From NCBI GenBank assembly GCA_935421135.1, contig OW285187.1, positions 7,626,001-7,690,000 on the forward strand: 64,000 bases of DNA. The letters run 5' to 3'. The DNA is from Bugulina stolonifera (taxonomy: Eukaryota > Bryozoa > Gymnolaemata > Cheilostomatida > Bugulidae). The position numbers and the translations under genes were made by a program. Shown piece after piece: positions 37,831 through 51,410 of this stretch. Numbering within the stretch: the stretch's first letter is position 1; each line of letters begins with the position of its first letter. Under the pieces are notes generated by a model that worked only from the letters and a program-made list of their open reading frames with translations, had not been told where the DNA came from and did no database searches.

Positions 37831-40179
37831 AATATTTCACATTGGCTTAGTGTTAATTAATAATAGTCCTTAAAGGTTGACTTAGTTGAACAGACTCTAC
37901 TAACTATTATTCTACCCAGAGTCACAGTGTGAGTAGAGTGTACACCCACAGTTTGAGTTAAAAATGCAAACCTTTTCATAACCTCAAGCTCAAGGTCTGA
38001 GTAAACTGCTTCTCAATATTTCTAGGAATAGAGTTGAGGCAGTACAGAGTAGTAGGTTCATCAGTATGCAGCCTTGCAGTGTAGGCTAAGGAGAAAGAAA
38101 GTTTTTCTTGTACAGTGCATAAAATACTATTAGGTCTGATTCTCATGCAATAGAGACAGTGTTACCAGGTCGGTTAGTTTATTGCAAACTGAAAAATAAG
38201 TGAAAGCACTGTGCCCCATAAAAATATTGTAAAATTTATGAATTAATCAAGTTCTACCATGAAGACAATTAGCAGTAAGATCATTGTAATCCGAATTAAA
38301 CCCAAATTAATATTAAAATTTAAATATTACAATAGCTGTTACAATAGCTACTACAAAAGCGGTATGAGCTTGAAATGAATGCATAACCTGCACCCATAAG
38401 CATAATAGAGAATTGAAAGATACAAACACGCTAAAATAGCCACGTTTGTTGGATAACCGCACCGTTAGACATAACTAATGTTGATGCAAGTCATTATGAG
38501 GAATCCCCTCATACATTAGTTTGTAGGGAACAACTGTGATCTAAAGCAGTTAGCTGAAAAACTGTACACTATTTTAATATACCTAGATTCAGCTATCTCG
38601 TTTACTGGTAGTTTATCAACATCACCTTTCAAGGCTTCTTCCACCGCATTTACAGTACAGTATAACATCAGTGATCACAATTCCATAATCCTTCCAGTAA
38701 TAGAAATAAAAATTGTTATCGTCTCCAGGTCTAACAGCATATACATGTGTGTGATGATTATGTATCTAAGTCTATATTATTCTATATATGGAACTACAGT
38801 GCATGCAATAACTACTTTTAGGCCCTTTATAATATAAAGTTTTATTATGATACTATATGTATGCCCACATTCAACTGCATGGATCACTCTTCAGAGTATT
38901 GATGCTAATAACACTACTCTTCATGGCATCTATTAAACAGGAGCAATGTCCTATTCAACTTAATGTAATCTAGTCACAATAGTTCTATTATCAGTAGGCC
39001 TACATTTTATTTATGTCATTCCACTCAATAAAGCTTTAATCTCCAGATGATGCTTCAGAAACGTTATTACTGATTATTATTAACATTATTCATGAATCTC
39101 CACTAAATTTCTGTTCACTATAATTATAATAATCAACGTAATAACTATAACTTTATTAGGGAAAACATAGCGGCTTTATTACATTATTTGAATCAGTGAT
39201 CATTGGAATAGTAAACTATTGAAGCTGTAAGCCATGACGTATTAGGTATTTAAACTATAGTTTGGTTTGTAAAACAAGAGGAAATGTAAAGTTATCTTCA
39301 GGGTCGTTTGATCTACATAATATGGCAGCAAAAACGTGTAACCTAAACACATTAGACGAAGCAGCATATTTCAAAATGACACCAACTTAGATGTGGAATA
39401 TAATGTTGTCTAGGTTCCCAGGCGCTTTCAAGTGCTGAGCGTTGCCTCTTTCAGCTCTCCCAAATGTTGAGAAGTATGGCAATTGTTGGCCTAGCTCAAT
39501 AGCAATATTAATTCTGTGAGAATCACAACACAATGTCATCTATCACTGATTAGTATGCGGTAGTGGTATAGCAGTGGTATAGCGTAGTATCCATGATTTT
39601 ATGTAGTTTAGTTTTCTAGATCGATTTTCAGGAATTCGGCATTCACATAATTATTTGATATGGGGAGCAATTTTATTTTTAGAGTTTTGGTAATACATGT
39701 AGCCTACTTGCAGCAATTTCAGCTTATCATCTCATTGATGTAAGTTTTGTTGGATGTAGGAAAATTTCATTGACTCATCAACTTGTATGTGTTAGTCCAG
39801 AGATGACGTGCATGGCTACAATGCAATGACTATGACGTTTAATAAACAGTGAATAAGTTTACCAAATAATGTCATCTACTTTTTATGTGAACCTGACAGC
39901 TAAATTATGTCTAGTGTTCTACACTGTGTTGTGCGTGGGTGACCCCCATGCCTAGTCCAAATTCCTGCTAGAGTGATTATTTGATCATCCTTGACAATTC
40001 AGCTCAATAATTGGCTAGATTTAAGTTGATTCGTGTTGTTAGACGTTTTGGGCATGCTCAACTTTAAACCTTGATCATCATACAGCCTACATTTTGTAGA
40101 TCTCTATGAGCATATACTCACTGGAGTAACAGTAGCATGTCAGCCATATTCTGAACTTTGTATGGAATTAAACTAGGCG

Positions 40180-43100
40180 ATGGATGATAATGATGGACCA
40201 TCAGTTTCAAGAGGTAGGAATGGCATCCTGATATCACATGCAGCAGTTCTTCATAACCATGAGTGATTTATGACTATGGTGCTACACCGTAAATACTGCA
40301 TAGGATATGGTAAATCTCAGTCTAACTAAGATACTGGGTGACATGCCAACAATTTCATCAACTAAACAAGGGAATGTGATGGTCTGACAGATGGTCTGCT
40401 AAATGTAAACCTACACAACATGTGCACAATCATGTATTGTTAGCCATTTGTTATTGTGTTGCAATGCTATGTTATTATGTAATCATAAGCAGCCAGAATA
40501 TTATAATATTAGTTTGAAATCTGCATGTCATGCTGGGGATAGTATAGGGCTACTAGCACTACATGTTCATCTGTGCTATCATTGAAACTGACATGGAAAC
40601 CCAGTGATACAGTAATACCATGGGTGTGGTCTATAATTGTACAATACAATTAGTGTTGTCAAAGTCTAATTACCATTCAGAGTCATATTGGTGCAACTGC
40701 TACAATGTATTGTATATGTTGTACTTCTTGTATGATGTCAATATATTGCTAATAATATGAGCATGCTATTATTTCTAGATTGTAGATGTGTATATTATAC
40801 TATTATACAGGGTTTCTCAGTCTGTCAACTAAACCTATTTAGTAGTATTACATGTAATCCCCTGTGTCAGTAGGTTTTGGCAGTGATGAAGAGAATGAGA
40901 GTTCAGATGATGACTATCTCGAAATATTTGATGCCGACAAATTTGTGAGAGATGGGAACGACATCAGATTTCAGTTGCCTAGCAACAATGCAGCCTTGGC
41001 TCTAGGTAAAAGTGTAGAAGATGTGCAGAGAAAAACCACAAGCTTGAAGCGTCGGAATACAACTCGTGTAGCTGTTGTCAGGCGAAAGTCTACCAGACCT
41101 CCTACCATTGGTAAGTATTGTCAATGCTAGAGACTCACTGTAATTATTCTAGTTGGACCTACAAGCACATGTATGTAGACTACTAGCTACATTTAGTATA
41201 TTCACGATAAAAGATTCCTGGTCATATTATTCAGCTTTGCAACTTTCATCACACATCATTATTTTCATGTTATGGTAAGAAAAATCATTTGACCTCCGAA
41301 AGCCATTACACAATTGTTATCTGCTCATGTATTTAATTATATACATGACATTTTAGAGCCAGAGGATGAGGTGAAAGGTAACACAAACATGTTCTCTTGC
41401 CGATTAGTTCTTATTCTTTCAGTGTTAGCTAATTTCTATTGGGATTACCAGTTCACTTTTCTACAATTAATCAAGTATAATATTATTATGCACCTGACTT
41501 TCCTACTATATGATTATGTCACATGTCTAACTATCACATGACTGACCCACTGACTTAGTTCCACATCTGTAGAAATAGCCCATCCCTGATTGGGGTTTCA
41601 CCTCAAGGCTCAACTGTTCCTGATTGCCGAGCACACAGGCTACAGCAGCTCGTTTTCCGTTTGCTCGTTTTCCGTTGCCTGTGGTTTGACTGCATACATG
41701 TATATCTATTACAAGGGATATTCAATACACATTGGGCCTACTATTAGCCTTGAATCCATGCACTTTTTTTGATTGCACTTGATCTATACATACAATCATG
41801 TCTGACTATTACACTTGCTTTATTCAGATAGAAATAATATTATAGTCTACTCTCTGTGATTTTCAGATAGTCTCTCCTATCACCTGGTAACTAACTACTA
41901 GTCTATCTTTTGATTCTTAATTGATAATATTATTAATGTTATTATTAATGTCCCACTACCTATGAGATGGTATCTGTGCTCATATCACATCTGCTCACCA
42001 AGTTATAATAATAGTGATTAGGTAGTTACTAGAGTATAGCACTCTCAACTCATCTAGTCCATGACATGTAATCTACCTCCTTCCCACTGATTACAGCTGT
42101 TATAAGTTGGTTGATTCATTATTATGCAATTATATGTAGATTTGCATAAATAGTTTAATGATACTTATTTTAAGATTTACTCCCATATATTTCCTTTACC
42201 ACTCTGTCACAGAAATATTTCAAGTGAAAGTTGGATCAGCACAGAGCACCTCCCCCACCCAAGTGCTTTGGTTTCCACAACCCCATCTATTTGCTTTCAT
42301 CCGCTAGCCTGGGTTTCAAGAACTTTGAGAGCGTTGTTAGTCACGTTGGTAATTCACTATAGACCTTGGTCTGTTACCAACACACCCATACTTTCAGTTG
42401 ATGGCAACTAGGAAGGCTTTGAATCCGCCATAGTTGGCACTCGGGCATACCTGTAGGTCTACACTCTATATTGTTTTCTTCCTGGTGTGTGTTATCACAA
42501 GTGTGCCTGCTAATACTTTACAGACAGATCATCGAAACCAAAGATTTACCTCAGACAGCCATCTTTTGATCGGGATGAAGCGGACAGCTATGCTGGGGAA
42601 GATGAGAACCTTGTCTCTACTCATGATCAGTACATGGAGCTACAAAACATCAGGTATGACTGTGTGGTGGTACACTAACTGTGTGGGGGTACACTAACTG
42701 TGTGGGGGTACACTAACTGTATGGGGTACACTGACTGTATGGGGGTACACTGACTGTATGGGGGTACACTGACTGTATGGGGGTACACTAACTGTGTGGG
42801 GTACGCTGACTGTATGGGGTACACTGACTGTATGGGGGTACACTGACTGTATGGGGTACACTAACTGTATGGGGTACACCGACTGTATGGGGTACACTGA
42901 CTGTATGGGGGTACACTAACCGTATGGGGTGCACTGACTGTATGGGGTACACTGACTGTATGGGGTACACTGACTGTCATGAATGTAATATCAAGCCAGA
43001 AATTGAGGTTAGATTCTGTGTCTTTCAACTTGTGACAAGCAGCTGAAAACTGCATATTATGTTTATATAGTATATATGTATCCATGTACATGTATATATG

Positions 43101-46100
43101 CATATGTATACTATATTATAATACATAATGATAATATATATATTATATAAGTTGCCCATGTAATTCCCCTCCCCATGCTTATAGCAATCAGTTACATTAT
43201 AATAATTATGTGCATTGTGGTAAGCACTGAGTAATGAAGCTATGAAGGAAATTGAAACTTGAATGATTATGTACCAATAAGTCGATGTAATAACTACTTG
43301 TACTATCAATGGAGTATTGGTGCCATCCATCTACCCACATTTCTAATTTCATTTTTTATCTCCCTTCCAAATGCTGGCTTCTTTTTTCATTTGCTCTAAT
43401 GGCATAACTAACATGCTGACAATGTACTATACGATACAGGCAGCTGCATACTAAACTCTACCCTGTACACACTTACAATTCTTGGGCAACTCCAGTCTCG
43501 TAAGTCAGCCTCTTTGTGGCAGCTACTAGCCGGCACTACAGCTGTTCCTTCTTTCTATCTATTTCGACTTGTATATTTCTGTCAGATGCCAGGATGTTTG
43601 TCTTTCTTGCAAATCAATTTTTATCTATCCAACCAAACTCAGCTTTCTATCTGATAATATAATACTCATTGTATAATATTTTTAATATTAACTTTGTGAG
43701 TTTGAATGAAGGTGGTGGGTCTGATATCTGTGCTATATCGTGTATGATTATTATGATTTGTGTCCCCCCCCACGGCCTACATGCACCATTCTAAAGTGGA
43801 TGTCTAATCACTTGCCATACATGTAATGTTGAGTCTATGTTTATATGACTCGTTTTAGTTATGTTAAATGTATGATGTACATGAATTTTCTAAATGACAA
43901 CCCTTCAGAATTTATTTCGAAACAGATGCACGTTTTATACTGTTGCACATTTTTGTTAACCAGACAAGTAAAAGCTATTATAATCAACATGACCAGAGTG
44001 GCAAAGGCATTTGGAGTATACCAGGAAGTTTTCTGTCACATCTGTATGAGTTCGCTACTATCTCCCTTCTGAACCACTATAGCTTAGAGTTGCTTCCCCC
44101 TGATTGCCTTGTCATACCGATACTCCTACACTCACTTCTTGTTAACAGGTCGCTCACACTGCCCATGGGCCAGAAGAGAGACTACAGAGATCAGGTGAAG
44201 AAATACACAGTGAAGGAACCTTCTGGACTTACTCTAGCCAGACATGTAGCTACTAAGGTAATGTATTTATGAGAAACTTTCTGTTACAGTCAATACTCTG
44301 TTTAGGCTTAATAATTGACTACAGCTATTCACATCTCATATTTCGTATATCCTCGTGCATGTAGGTAGAATAATTACACTAATAACTGGACTTAACCAAG
44401 CTTACTACTTTCAATTTTAATGTTCATAGTTATGACAATATACAAAAAGGAGAACTAATCTACCTGATAAAAAACCATGTTCTTCTACATGAATTAATTC
44501 CGATAATTTATGGCGTTTGAAATAGCACCATAGCAAATAGACGCTCGGTATATTGTTCTATAGTATAGTATAGTATATTCAGTATCCACTTGCTCTGCTT
44601 GTTTTGTTTAGCACTGATGATACATTACTATACATTCTATACATGCTATCACCCATATCCTGTCCTTGTCTAATGGCTTCAGTAACAAACACAATTTCCT
44701 TTTTTCACACGTCCCTTCACTTTCACACTCTCCGGGGAAGCCAGGACCACTAAGAGACTTGTGGATGCCCAACATATTTGTAGTTACCTCCCATTTGTTG
44801 TTTTATGAACCCATAGTGAGTTCGCCAAAGACCATGTAAGAAAAGCCAATATTGTTAAATTCAATCTCTGGTGTAGTAGCTCCATTCTGAGTTATTCCAA
44901 ATCAGGCCTCACGCTCCGTCACTTCACACAAAGGTGTAAGAATATTCACATGGAACACAATGGATTCTTTGCTAACTGATGAAACATTACATTTTATGTC
45001 AATATTGGAATTTTTCTTACGTGGTCTTGTAGCAACTTGTAGGACTGTAGTTGGTGTTTTGTACATTTTACTCCTTGTGTTATATTATAGAAACACCAGA
45101 TGGTAAGTTCTGCATACCCCTACCCCGTCTGCAATGCGGCCCTTTTTAAGCAATATGGTAGGCTAGCCTTGTACCGTAGGTAGTAACAGCAGCCTTAGAC
45201 ATTGCACTAGGGTAATGCATGCTAGTGGATGATTATGTAGGTATTACCTAACAGTTTTAACCCTGTCCTTTGCTTGCTAACCACATCTCTCCTTTCCTCT
45301 CATTGGTTCATGTTATACTGTGGAGGTATAATAGAGGTTCAGATTCACTCCGATCTGTGCAATACTCTAACAGTTGGGTCGAAAGGTAAACTGGATATAG
45401 AGAATTGTTGTTTCTAACTGAAGTGTAGTATTTGGTGAGGGCTTCACTAGTACTTCATACTGATTCTCTTTAACAGAAATGGATGAAAATTAGGAAAAAT
45501 GTGAATGAATTTTCACATTATGCTGACATATGGCGAGGCACCTTGAAAGAGATAGAAGGTAAGTTCACCTACACTATTGTACAGAAGGTAAGTCCACCTA
45601 CACCATTGTACAGAAGGTAAGTCTACCTTCACCATTGTACAGAATGTAAGTCTATCTTCACCATTGTACAGAAAGTAAGTCCACCTACACCATTGTACAG
45701 AAAGTAAGTCCACCTACACCATTGTACAGAAAGTAAGTCCACCTACACCATTGTACAGAAAGTAAGTCCACCTACACCATTGTACAGAAGTCAAATATTT
45801 TGATATCAGATCTGGATATAACTATCTCTTTATATCTATGAGTGATACCAACTGGTATATGACTAGTACACTTTATTCGCAGGTCAATTTGGAGCCGGCA
45901 TAATGGAATATTTCAAACTAGTCAAATGGATGATATTTCTAAACCTGTTACTTTGTGTACCCATGCTCTTCATTCTAATACCTCAGTTCACAATCTCACC
46001 ACAGTCTTTCGATGACAGATTCGCTGACTTGAGTGTCGAAGTCGCGCCTTCAAATCTGGTTCAAAGTAAGTAAACATTGTACATGTATATTCCATATTTT

Positions 46101-49100
46101 GTATCTGGTAATGCAGGGCTAACCTAAGTTATTGTAGATTGCTATTCACTTTTATGTCATTGTGCGTCTCTGCAACACAACTCCTGTCACATGGTTAGCT
46201 TACATCTGCTTGTAATTAACTAGTTACGAGTTTTTCATTTGTCGAAAATACTTCAAATTAAAGCTTTGCATGCTTTGTTGTAGACTTGTTAAACTATAGT
46301 TCACATGTTATACATATATATTTAGCTACAACCTTCGGAGTAACGGCAACAACAGTCAAAAGTGCTCCAGGGTTTCTAGAGCCAGCAGATGTGTCAGGAA
46401 CGCTAGCCGAAAGGCTCGACCAACTAAATAGCTTGGTATATGATCATGAGCTGGCCAAGAACTGTACGTTGGAGTACAAGACTGCTCTGGGTATGCAGAC
46501 AAGAACCTGGTATATCTATATGCTAGACTTTGTGCAGGGCACGGTGAGTATCATTACTGTATCATATAAGAATTTTTATTGTTTCTTTGTTGTTCTCCTA
46601 TCTATGGACTATAAAGAGAGCAGAGGTAGAAGGAATTTGTATATATGTAGGACCCAGACATTATAGGTTTACATTCACACAGGAATTACACAGAGTTTAC
46701 TATTATGTTTTGCAGGGGATGTTTGAGTATACTCCCCTGTTCTATGGGTATTATTTCAACAAGACCTCTAATATCTGGGGAGATGTACGCTATCCTGCAT
46801 ATAACACATCTGTGGCTTATATTGTGGCCACACTCCTCTTCTTCATTATTAGCCTTATATTTATTGTTGTAAGGTAAGTAGATTCATTCCACATCTTAGA
46901 ATAGAGTCGCTTAGTCATACACTACATTCATTAAAACATGACCTTAATCCTGCCCTTATTTCTGGTTAGTTCATGCTTTGTTAGAATGCAAATTTTCTGG
47001 TTCAGATTCTTTCATGAATAGTAGTAGGTTTGATTGATTGTCCACTAACTATAGTATTTATTTCCACCTCCTGAGACTGAATATGTATACTAATCAAATT
47101 GAGTAAGGTAGATGCTGGTCCAATCTTTGTCTATGGTGCAAAGCAAAAGATAGTTATGTTATTATTAATTATCATAAATTATTGTTGGTACCAGCAGGAA
47201 TGGTATTCATCATTTGACTCTGTTTTAGCACTTCCTCTGGGTTAGAAGACAATCTTTTAGCTGATCAATTAGTATACTATAAGTCAATAAACCAAGTGTT
47301 TGCTGGATGGGACTTTGGTTTATATAAAGAAAAAGCAGCTCGTGTCAAGAAATCTCTAATTAGACTAGAGATCATGGTACGGAAATCAAATAACTTTATC
47401 ATAATTAATTACATGTATTCTATCCTTGAATTACCTTATATGGACCTCCATTATCGTTATATGAATTGACTGTAATGCTGTTCTTATTCGTTTTGGAGTT
47501 CACCCTTCAATGGTTTTGCAGAGAGATCTGGCAGAGAAGAGAAGATCTGAGAAGTACCAGAACAGAAGCAGTACTAGGAGATGTATACTCTACTTGATAA
47601 GGCTGCTTGTTAATCTAGTAGTAATATTTGTACTCTGTGGCTGCGCAGCTGCCGTTTACTTTACACAGAGAGAGTCGGACCGGAGGGTAAGTTGGAGACT
47701 AGTTCATCAAATAAGAATATAGTATTTACTATCTGCGATGAGTTAACATCGTCCTAATAGCTAGAACTCTGACTTTCTCAGCATCTAGTAACTAAGGAAG
47801 GAGCTGTCATGACCCAGCAGTTAGAGCTTTGGACTTCCATGTGGGAGATCCAAGTTTGATTCCTGTAATGGTCATCGGAGATGTTCGGAAGGGCATCCAA
47901 CCTTATAATGCTCCCGTGTTACTTTGCCATTGGTGAAGTGCCTTCTCCACCCCAAAAGTAGAAAAAATATAGATCTCTTTAGCCTATTTCTTTCTTACCT
48001 GGGATTACTAGTAGGAGGTAAAACCAGTAGGTTTTTTACGAGTTTAAAATATTTTCTCCAATACTTGTAACATATGGCTCCCTAGCAACACTGGAACTTC
48101 CGTGCAAAAATATTATGCATATTTGGATAATATTATATCATGATTTAACAAGGATTATTCATACAATACATGTGTATGTATGTATGTATGTATGTGTAAC
48201 ATTTGCAGCTGCAACAGAAGAACCCTGATGCTCGACAAACTACAGTTGAGGCATTTGCAGATCTAGTATGGCAGTATCTACCCTCAGTTCTAATCACTGT
48301 CATGTATGCTGTCTTTCCTGGTATATTCAAGAAACTGGCTACACTAGAAGGCTACTATCCTGCCACTGAACAGAACGTCACCATAGCAAGGTAGCCGTAG
48401 ATATAATCATATTATATTGAATATAGAACATACATGTACATGTAGATATGATTGTATATTATATCTATGAATAAAATCCATGTAGGGTTACTTGATATGA
48501 CTGTGATCTGTAATCTATCTTTCAATGAGGACTCAAATTCCAAGCTGTTGTCCTCACCCAGATGAAGGCTAGCTTGTATCTGTTTAGTACACTAAATATA
48601 CAAAGCACTGTTATATACAGGATAGTGCTGCTGAGATTAGGTACTGTGTTCCTGCTACTGCTGCCGATATATATAGATGTGATGCAGTGTGGAGATGCTG
48701 ACCACCCACCAGATGCCTGTGGTAACTGTGAAAATATACACGTGAGTTATTCTATTCTATATACCCCTTTACCAATCTAACATTGGGAACCAAATGTTCA
48801 TATAGTGATATTTCACATAATGGAGTTTTTATACATCGATTGTCGTTGTATTGTTTTATATAGCATTTGTGTACCATAGTATTGTTATCTGTAATGTTAC
48901 AGTGCTGGGAGACGTTTATAGGCCAGCAGGTATACAAGCTCGTTCTGCTCGACTTTTTTGTTATTGTTGGAGTTGTCTTCCTCGTGGAGTTTCCTCGCAA
49001 GTAAGTATTACTTTCTATCAGTTTAACAGAGGCTGAAAGTCGTTTTGTGTAAGATGATATGCTAGACATCGATGGTAGTAGTTCTAGCTGACATTTAGTA

Positions 49101-51050
49101 TATAACAGCAATAGAGGCAAGGTTTTGGAGCAGTAAATTATATAAAAATATGTATTTCGAAAATGCATTTAATTTTTTGTAAGATTATTTAAGTTGCCAA
49201 AGTTTAAAAACAAAAAAGAACTTCTTGGTGGATGACTTATTTTGTATGAAGAGATAAGTATAAATTTCTCTTTTTGTTGTGTCACATAATCGTGTCTACA
49301 TGATGTTATAGGGCCATATGGAAGAAGTACAAGCACATCAAGCTGATTGGTTACATTGGCCAGGAGGAGTTTGATATACCTGTTAATGTAATGGACATGG
49401 TGTATACTCAGACCCTCTGCTGGATTGGCACATTCTACAGTCCTCTGCTTCCATTTATTACCTTCTTTAAAGTCATAATATTCTTCTTTGTTAGAAAGGT
49501 TATTTGTATGCTGTGTGCAACTCCCCAACTATATCAACATACTTATGTGGCCTACAAATGGATCATCCCCAAGTTCATGTGCCATGACCTTTTCGGATAA
49601 TAGTTATAGCATAATATGTCTATGATTTGTTTTTCATAATGCAATATATATTTTAGATAACAACATTTCATTCTATAATATTATATTATGTTACATGAAT
49701 CTGCACTTTGTATTTTATGTTTTAGCTTTCACTCTTCCATAACCAAAGACCTGCTGCCTCTCCTTACAGAGCATCAAGTATGAACTTATTCTTCAAATGT
49801 GTCCTCACTTTGGCCTTCTTTATAGCCATCCTTGGCATCGGTCTTTCTGTAGGAGTGTAAGTATACTTACATGTACCACTAGTTTATATAATACTCTGAC
49901 TGCATAGCTATACTTGTAACAGAACAGTCTACCCAGTCACTGGATGAATTCAATCCATGATTTTTAGGAAAAGCTGGCAATGTATTATGCAACGTAACCT
50001 AGTGCATTTAGACTGTGCACTAGTATATGCAACTTTATGTGTTGATTTTCACACATTGATCATTTTTACAGGAGGAGGCTATCACATGTATATCCCTCCA
50101 TGTACTTAGTATTGGAGTCATTCTCCCCTGCGAGCTGCTACCAATCATTTGTTATTGTTCATACTAATAGAGTGACACCGTCAAGGTCATGTGGACCATT
50201 CCGTACCCACAGTACTATTAACCAATTGAGGGAAGGCTCTAAAGACGAACCCTATACCATGTTCGGTGCTGTAGCTGAATCTATGCTTCTCCTACCTAAC
50301 TTTCCAAGAAATGCCATCAGCTTTCTAGCCTCTGCGCCGTTTTTGGCAGCAGTCATAGTCAGTCTTGTGTAAGTTTTACCACCAACTGGTAGTCAAGTAG
50401 CCTTGAAAGTATTTACATGTATTACAGTGCTCTCATTGATTTTGTTACAGTTGAAATCTGAGAACGTGCACTGATGTAATTGTGTTTATACATGTATGCT
50501 TTGTGTTATCAACGATTTCCACTCACATTTACTACTAGTAAATATACAAGTATGACGTTTATATTATTTTAGGTTGTTAATTTATATATATGCTGCACGA
50601 GCCTCAGGTCAAATCCGGTTGGTGGAATTACTCAGGGAGACTCTGAAGAGAGTGAGTTGTTGTCACCTGTTTTGTTCTGAATATTTATACTTCTATTTAC
50701 AGTATCAATACTATGCGATATATCAGTGCACTGTGTCATCATACACTACAATACGTAACATTGTGCACATGCAAGATACGTAATATGTAATAATTGCAGT
50801 CTGATTATCAACTACGTATTAAACAGTTTATGACAGAGTTGTGCTTGTACATCATAGTGGGTGTAGAGCATGCAGCTGTCCACCCACAGTAAATGCATAC
50901 CATTTTTTGGGTACTTTCTCTGTCATTTGGTTAGGAACAATTACTAGATGTTTATTTATTTTGTAGGAAGAAAAAGATAAACACTGGTTACTAAGTAAAG
51001 TTAACAAAACGCTGAGAAGGGAACTATCCACTAAGCACACACGCAGTTAA
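40180..51050 (+). CDS. TMC: Transmembrane channel-like protein (TMC family)
   Basis: Nineteen exons close in frame to 855 residues: 40180-40213, 40871-41110, 41357-41377, 42524-42653, 44149-44257, 45477-45558, 45883-46065, 46326-46543, 46716-46873, 47229-47376, 47522-47686, 48209-48390, 48621-48741, 48903-49000, 49312-49498, 49726-49856, 50171-50368, 50573-50651 and 50967-51050. The N-terminal 200 residues are charged and cytosolic. WRGTLKEIEGQFG precedes the first membrane helix (about 217-238). Further helices lie in exons 9 and 11-18, giving about ten. The family signature begins with CWETFIGQQVYKLVLLDF at about 598. It ends with a basic tail (LVELLRETLKR, KDKHW). TMC1/2 are pore subunits of the hair-cell mechanotransduction channel; other TMCs have other roles, and I cannot say which subtype this is. 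The first ATG follows an in-frame TAG directly. The exon 15 donor (AAG then GTTATT) is weak. Two minisatellites lie on the donors of exons 4 and 6. Confidence 0.94.
42655..42977. repeat. 18/19-bp minisatellite on the TMC exon 4 donor
   Basis: About 17 tandem units of the form ACTGTATGGGGTACACTG (G4 or G5, TGTG or TATG variants) begin immediately after the exon 4 donor GTATGACTGTGTGG at 42654. Reading frames of up to about 100 residues (VYPIQS-type repeats) on the minus strand here are translations of the array and not genes. Confidence 0.92.
45091..45102 (+). other. Candidate 12-nt microexon of TMC
   Basis: The 12 bases AAACACCAGATG are preceded by TATATTATAG and followed by GTAAGT. They would insert four residues (KHQM) between exons 5 and 6, both of which join at phase 0. 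Splice signals are good, but short matches can arise by chance. Confidence 0.3.
45374..45385 (+). other. Second candidate 12-nt microexon of TMC
   Basis: TTGGGTCGAAAG is preceded by ATACTCTAACAG and followed by GTAAAC, and lies in the same intron as the 45091 candidate. It would insert LGRK at phase 0 just before the basic KWMKIRKN segment. Donor strength is lower. Confidence 0.25.
45555..45786. repeat. 29-bp minisatellite, 8 copies, containing the TMC exon 6 donor
   Basis: Eight exact-length units (GAAGGTAAGT, CCACC, TACACCATTGTACA) start inside exon 6, so the authentic donor (GAAG then GTAAGT at 45559) belongs to unit 1. Units 2 and 3 retain GAAGGTAAGT and later ones drift to GAATGTAAGT or GAAAGTAAGT. 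The end of each unit plus the next G reads TTGTACAG, an acceptor-like string. Confidence 0.95.
47801..47935 (+). mobile_element. tRNA-derived SINE (family A), second copy
   Basis: It has box A-like TGACCCAGCAGTTAGAGC, box B-like AGTTTGATTCC and then GGAAGGGCATCCAACC, in the same order and spacing as the copy at 4229-4342 (opposite orientation). It lies in the TMC intron between exons 11 and 12. Confidence 0.7.
48176..48197. repeat. (TATG)n microsatellite next to a TMC acceptor
   Basis: About five TATG units lie 10 bases upstream of the TTTGCAG acceptor of TMC exon 12. It is another simple repeat very close to a splice site. Confidence 0.75.
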
Positions 51051-51364
51051 CATTCCTTATTACAGATGAGTAAATACAATATTGCTAGATGCAATCTTGA
51101 CTTATTTTATATCAATTTCACCGTAAAGCCTTTGTGCAATCTATTAGTATTTTTGTACAGCGTTTATATGAATCTCTATTATAATAATTATAATTAGGCA
51201 AGCTGAAATACATACATGCTGACATTGCTGCTCATTGGTATAGTTCAATGTAGTGATATTATACATGCATTTAGGGAATCACATTAAATGTCACATGTGA
51301 TGGTCATATTGATACCAGTATTATATTATGATGCTTAATATATGATATTGTTATTTGTTTGAAC

Positions 51365-51370
51365 AATAAA
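51365..51370 (+). terminator. Probable poly(A) signal of the TMC gene
   Basis: This is a canonical AATAAA 315 bases after the TMC stop codon. Cleavage would be expected about 10-30 bases downstream, just before the 19-bp array. Confidence 0.55.
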
Positions 51371-51410
51371 ATTATAGATTTATTAATGCAAAGATGCTTA
51401 TCCACCACCA

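Larger units (their letters stand above)
36156..40179. other. Intergenic region between SDF2 and TMC
   Basis: An AATAAA at about 36718 is a plausible SDF2 poly(A) signal, followed by a 27- or 28-base poly-C tract (about 36752-36779). A second AATAAA is at about 37290. AT-rich sequence follows, with a tRNA-like SINE at about 37565-37830. From 38000 to 40170 I see no reading frame, RNA gene or repeat that I can support; the TMC promoter presumably lies near 40100. Confidence 0.5.

Noticed and set aside
42694..43103. Minus-strand repeat proteins (VYPIQS, VSVPHT)
   Set aside because: They are artefacts of the 18/19-bp array antisense to a TMC intron.
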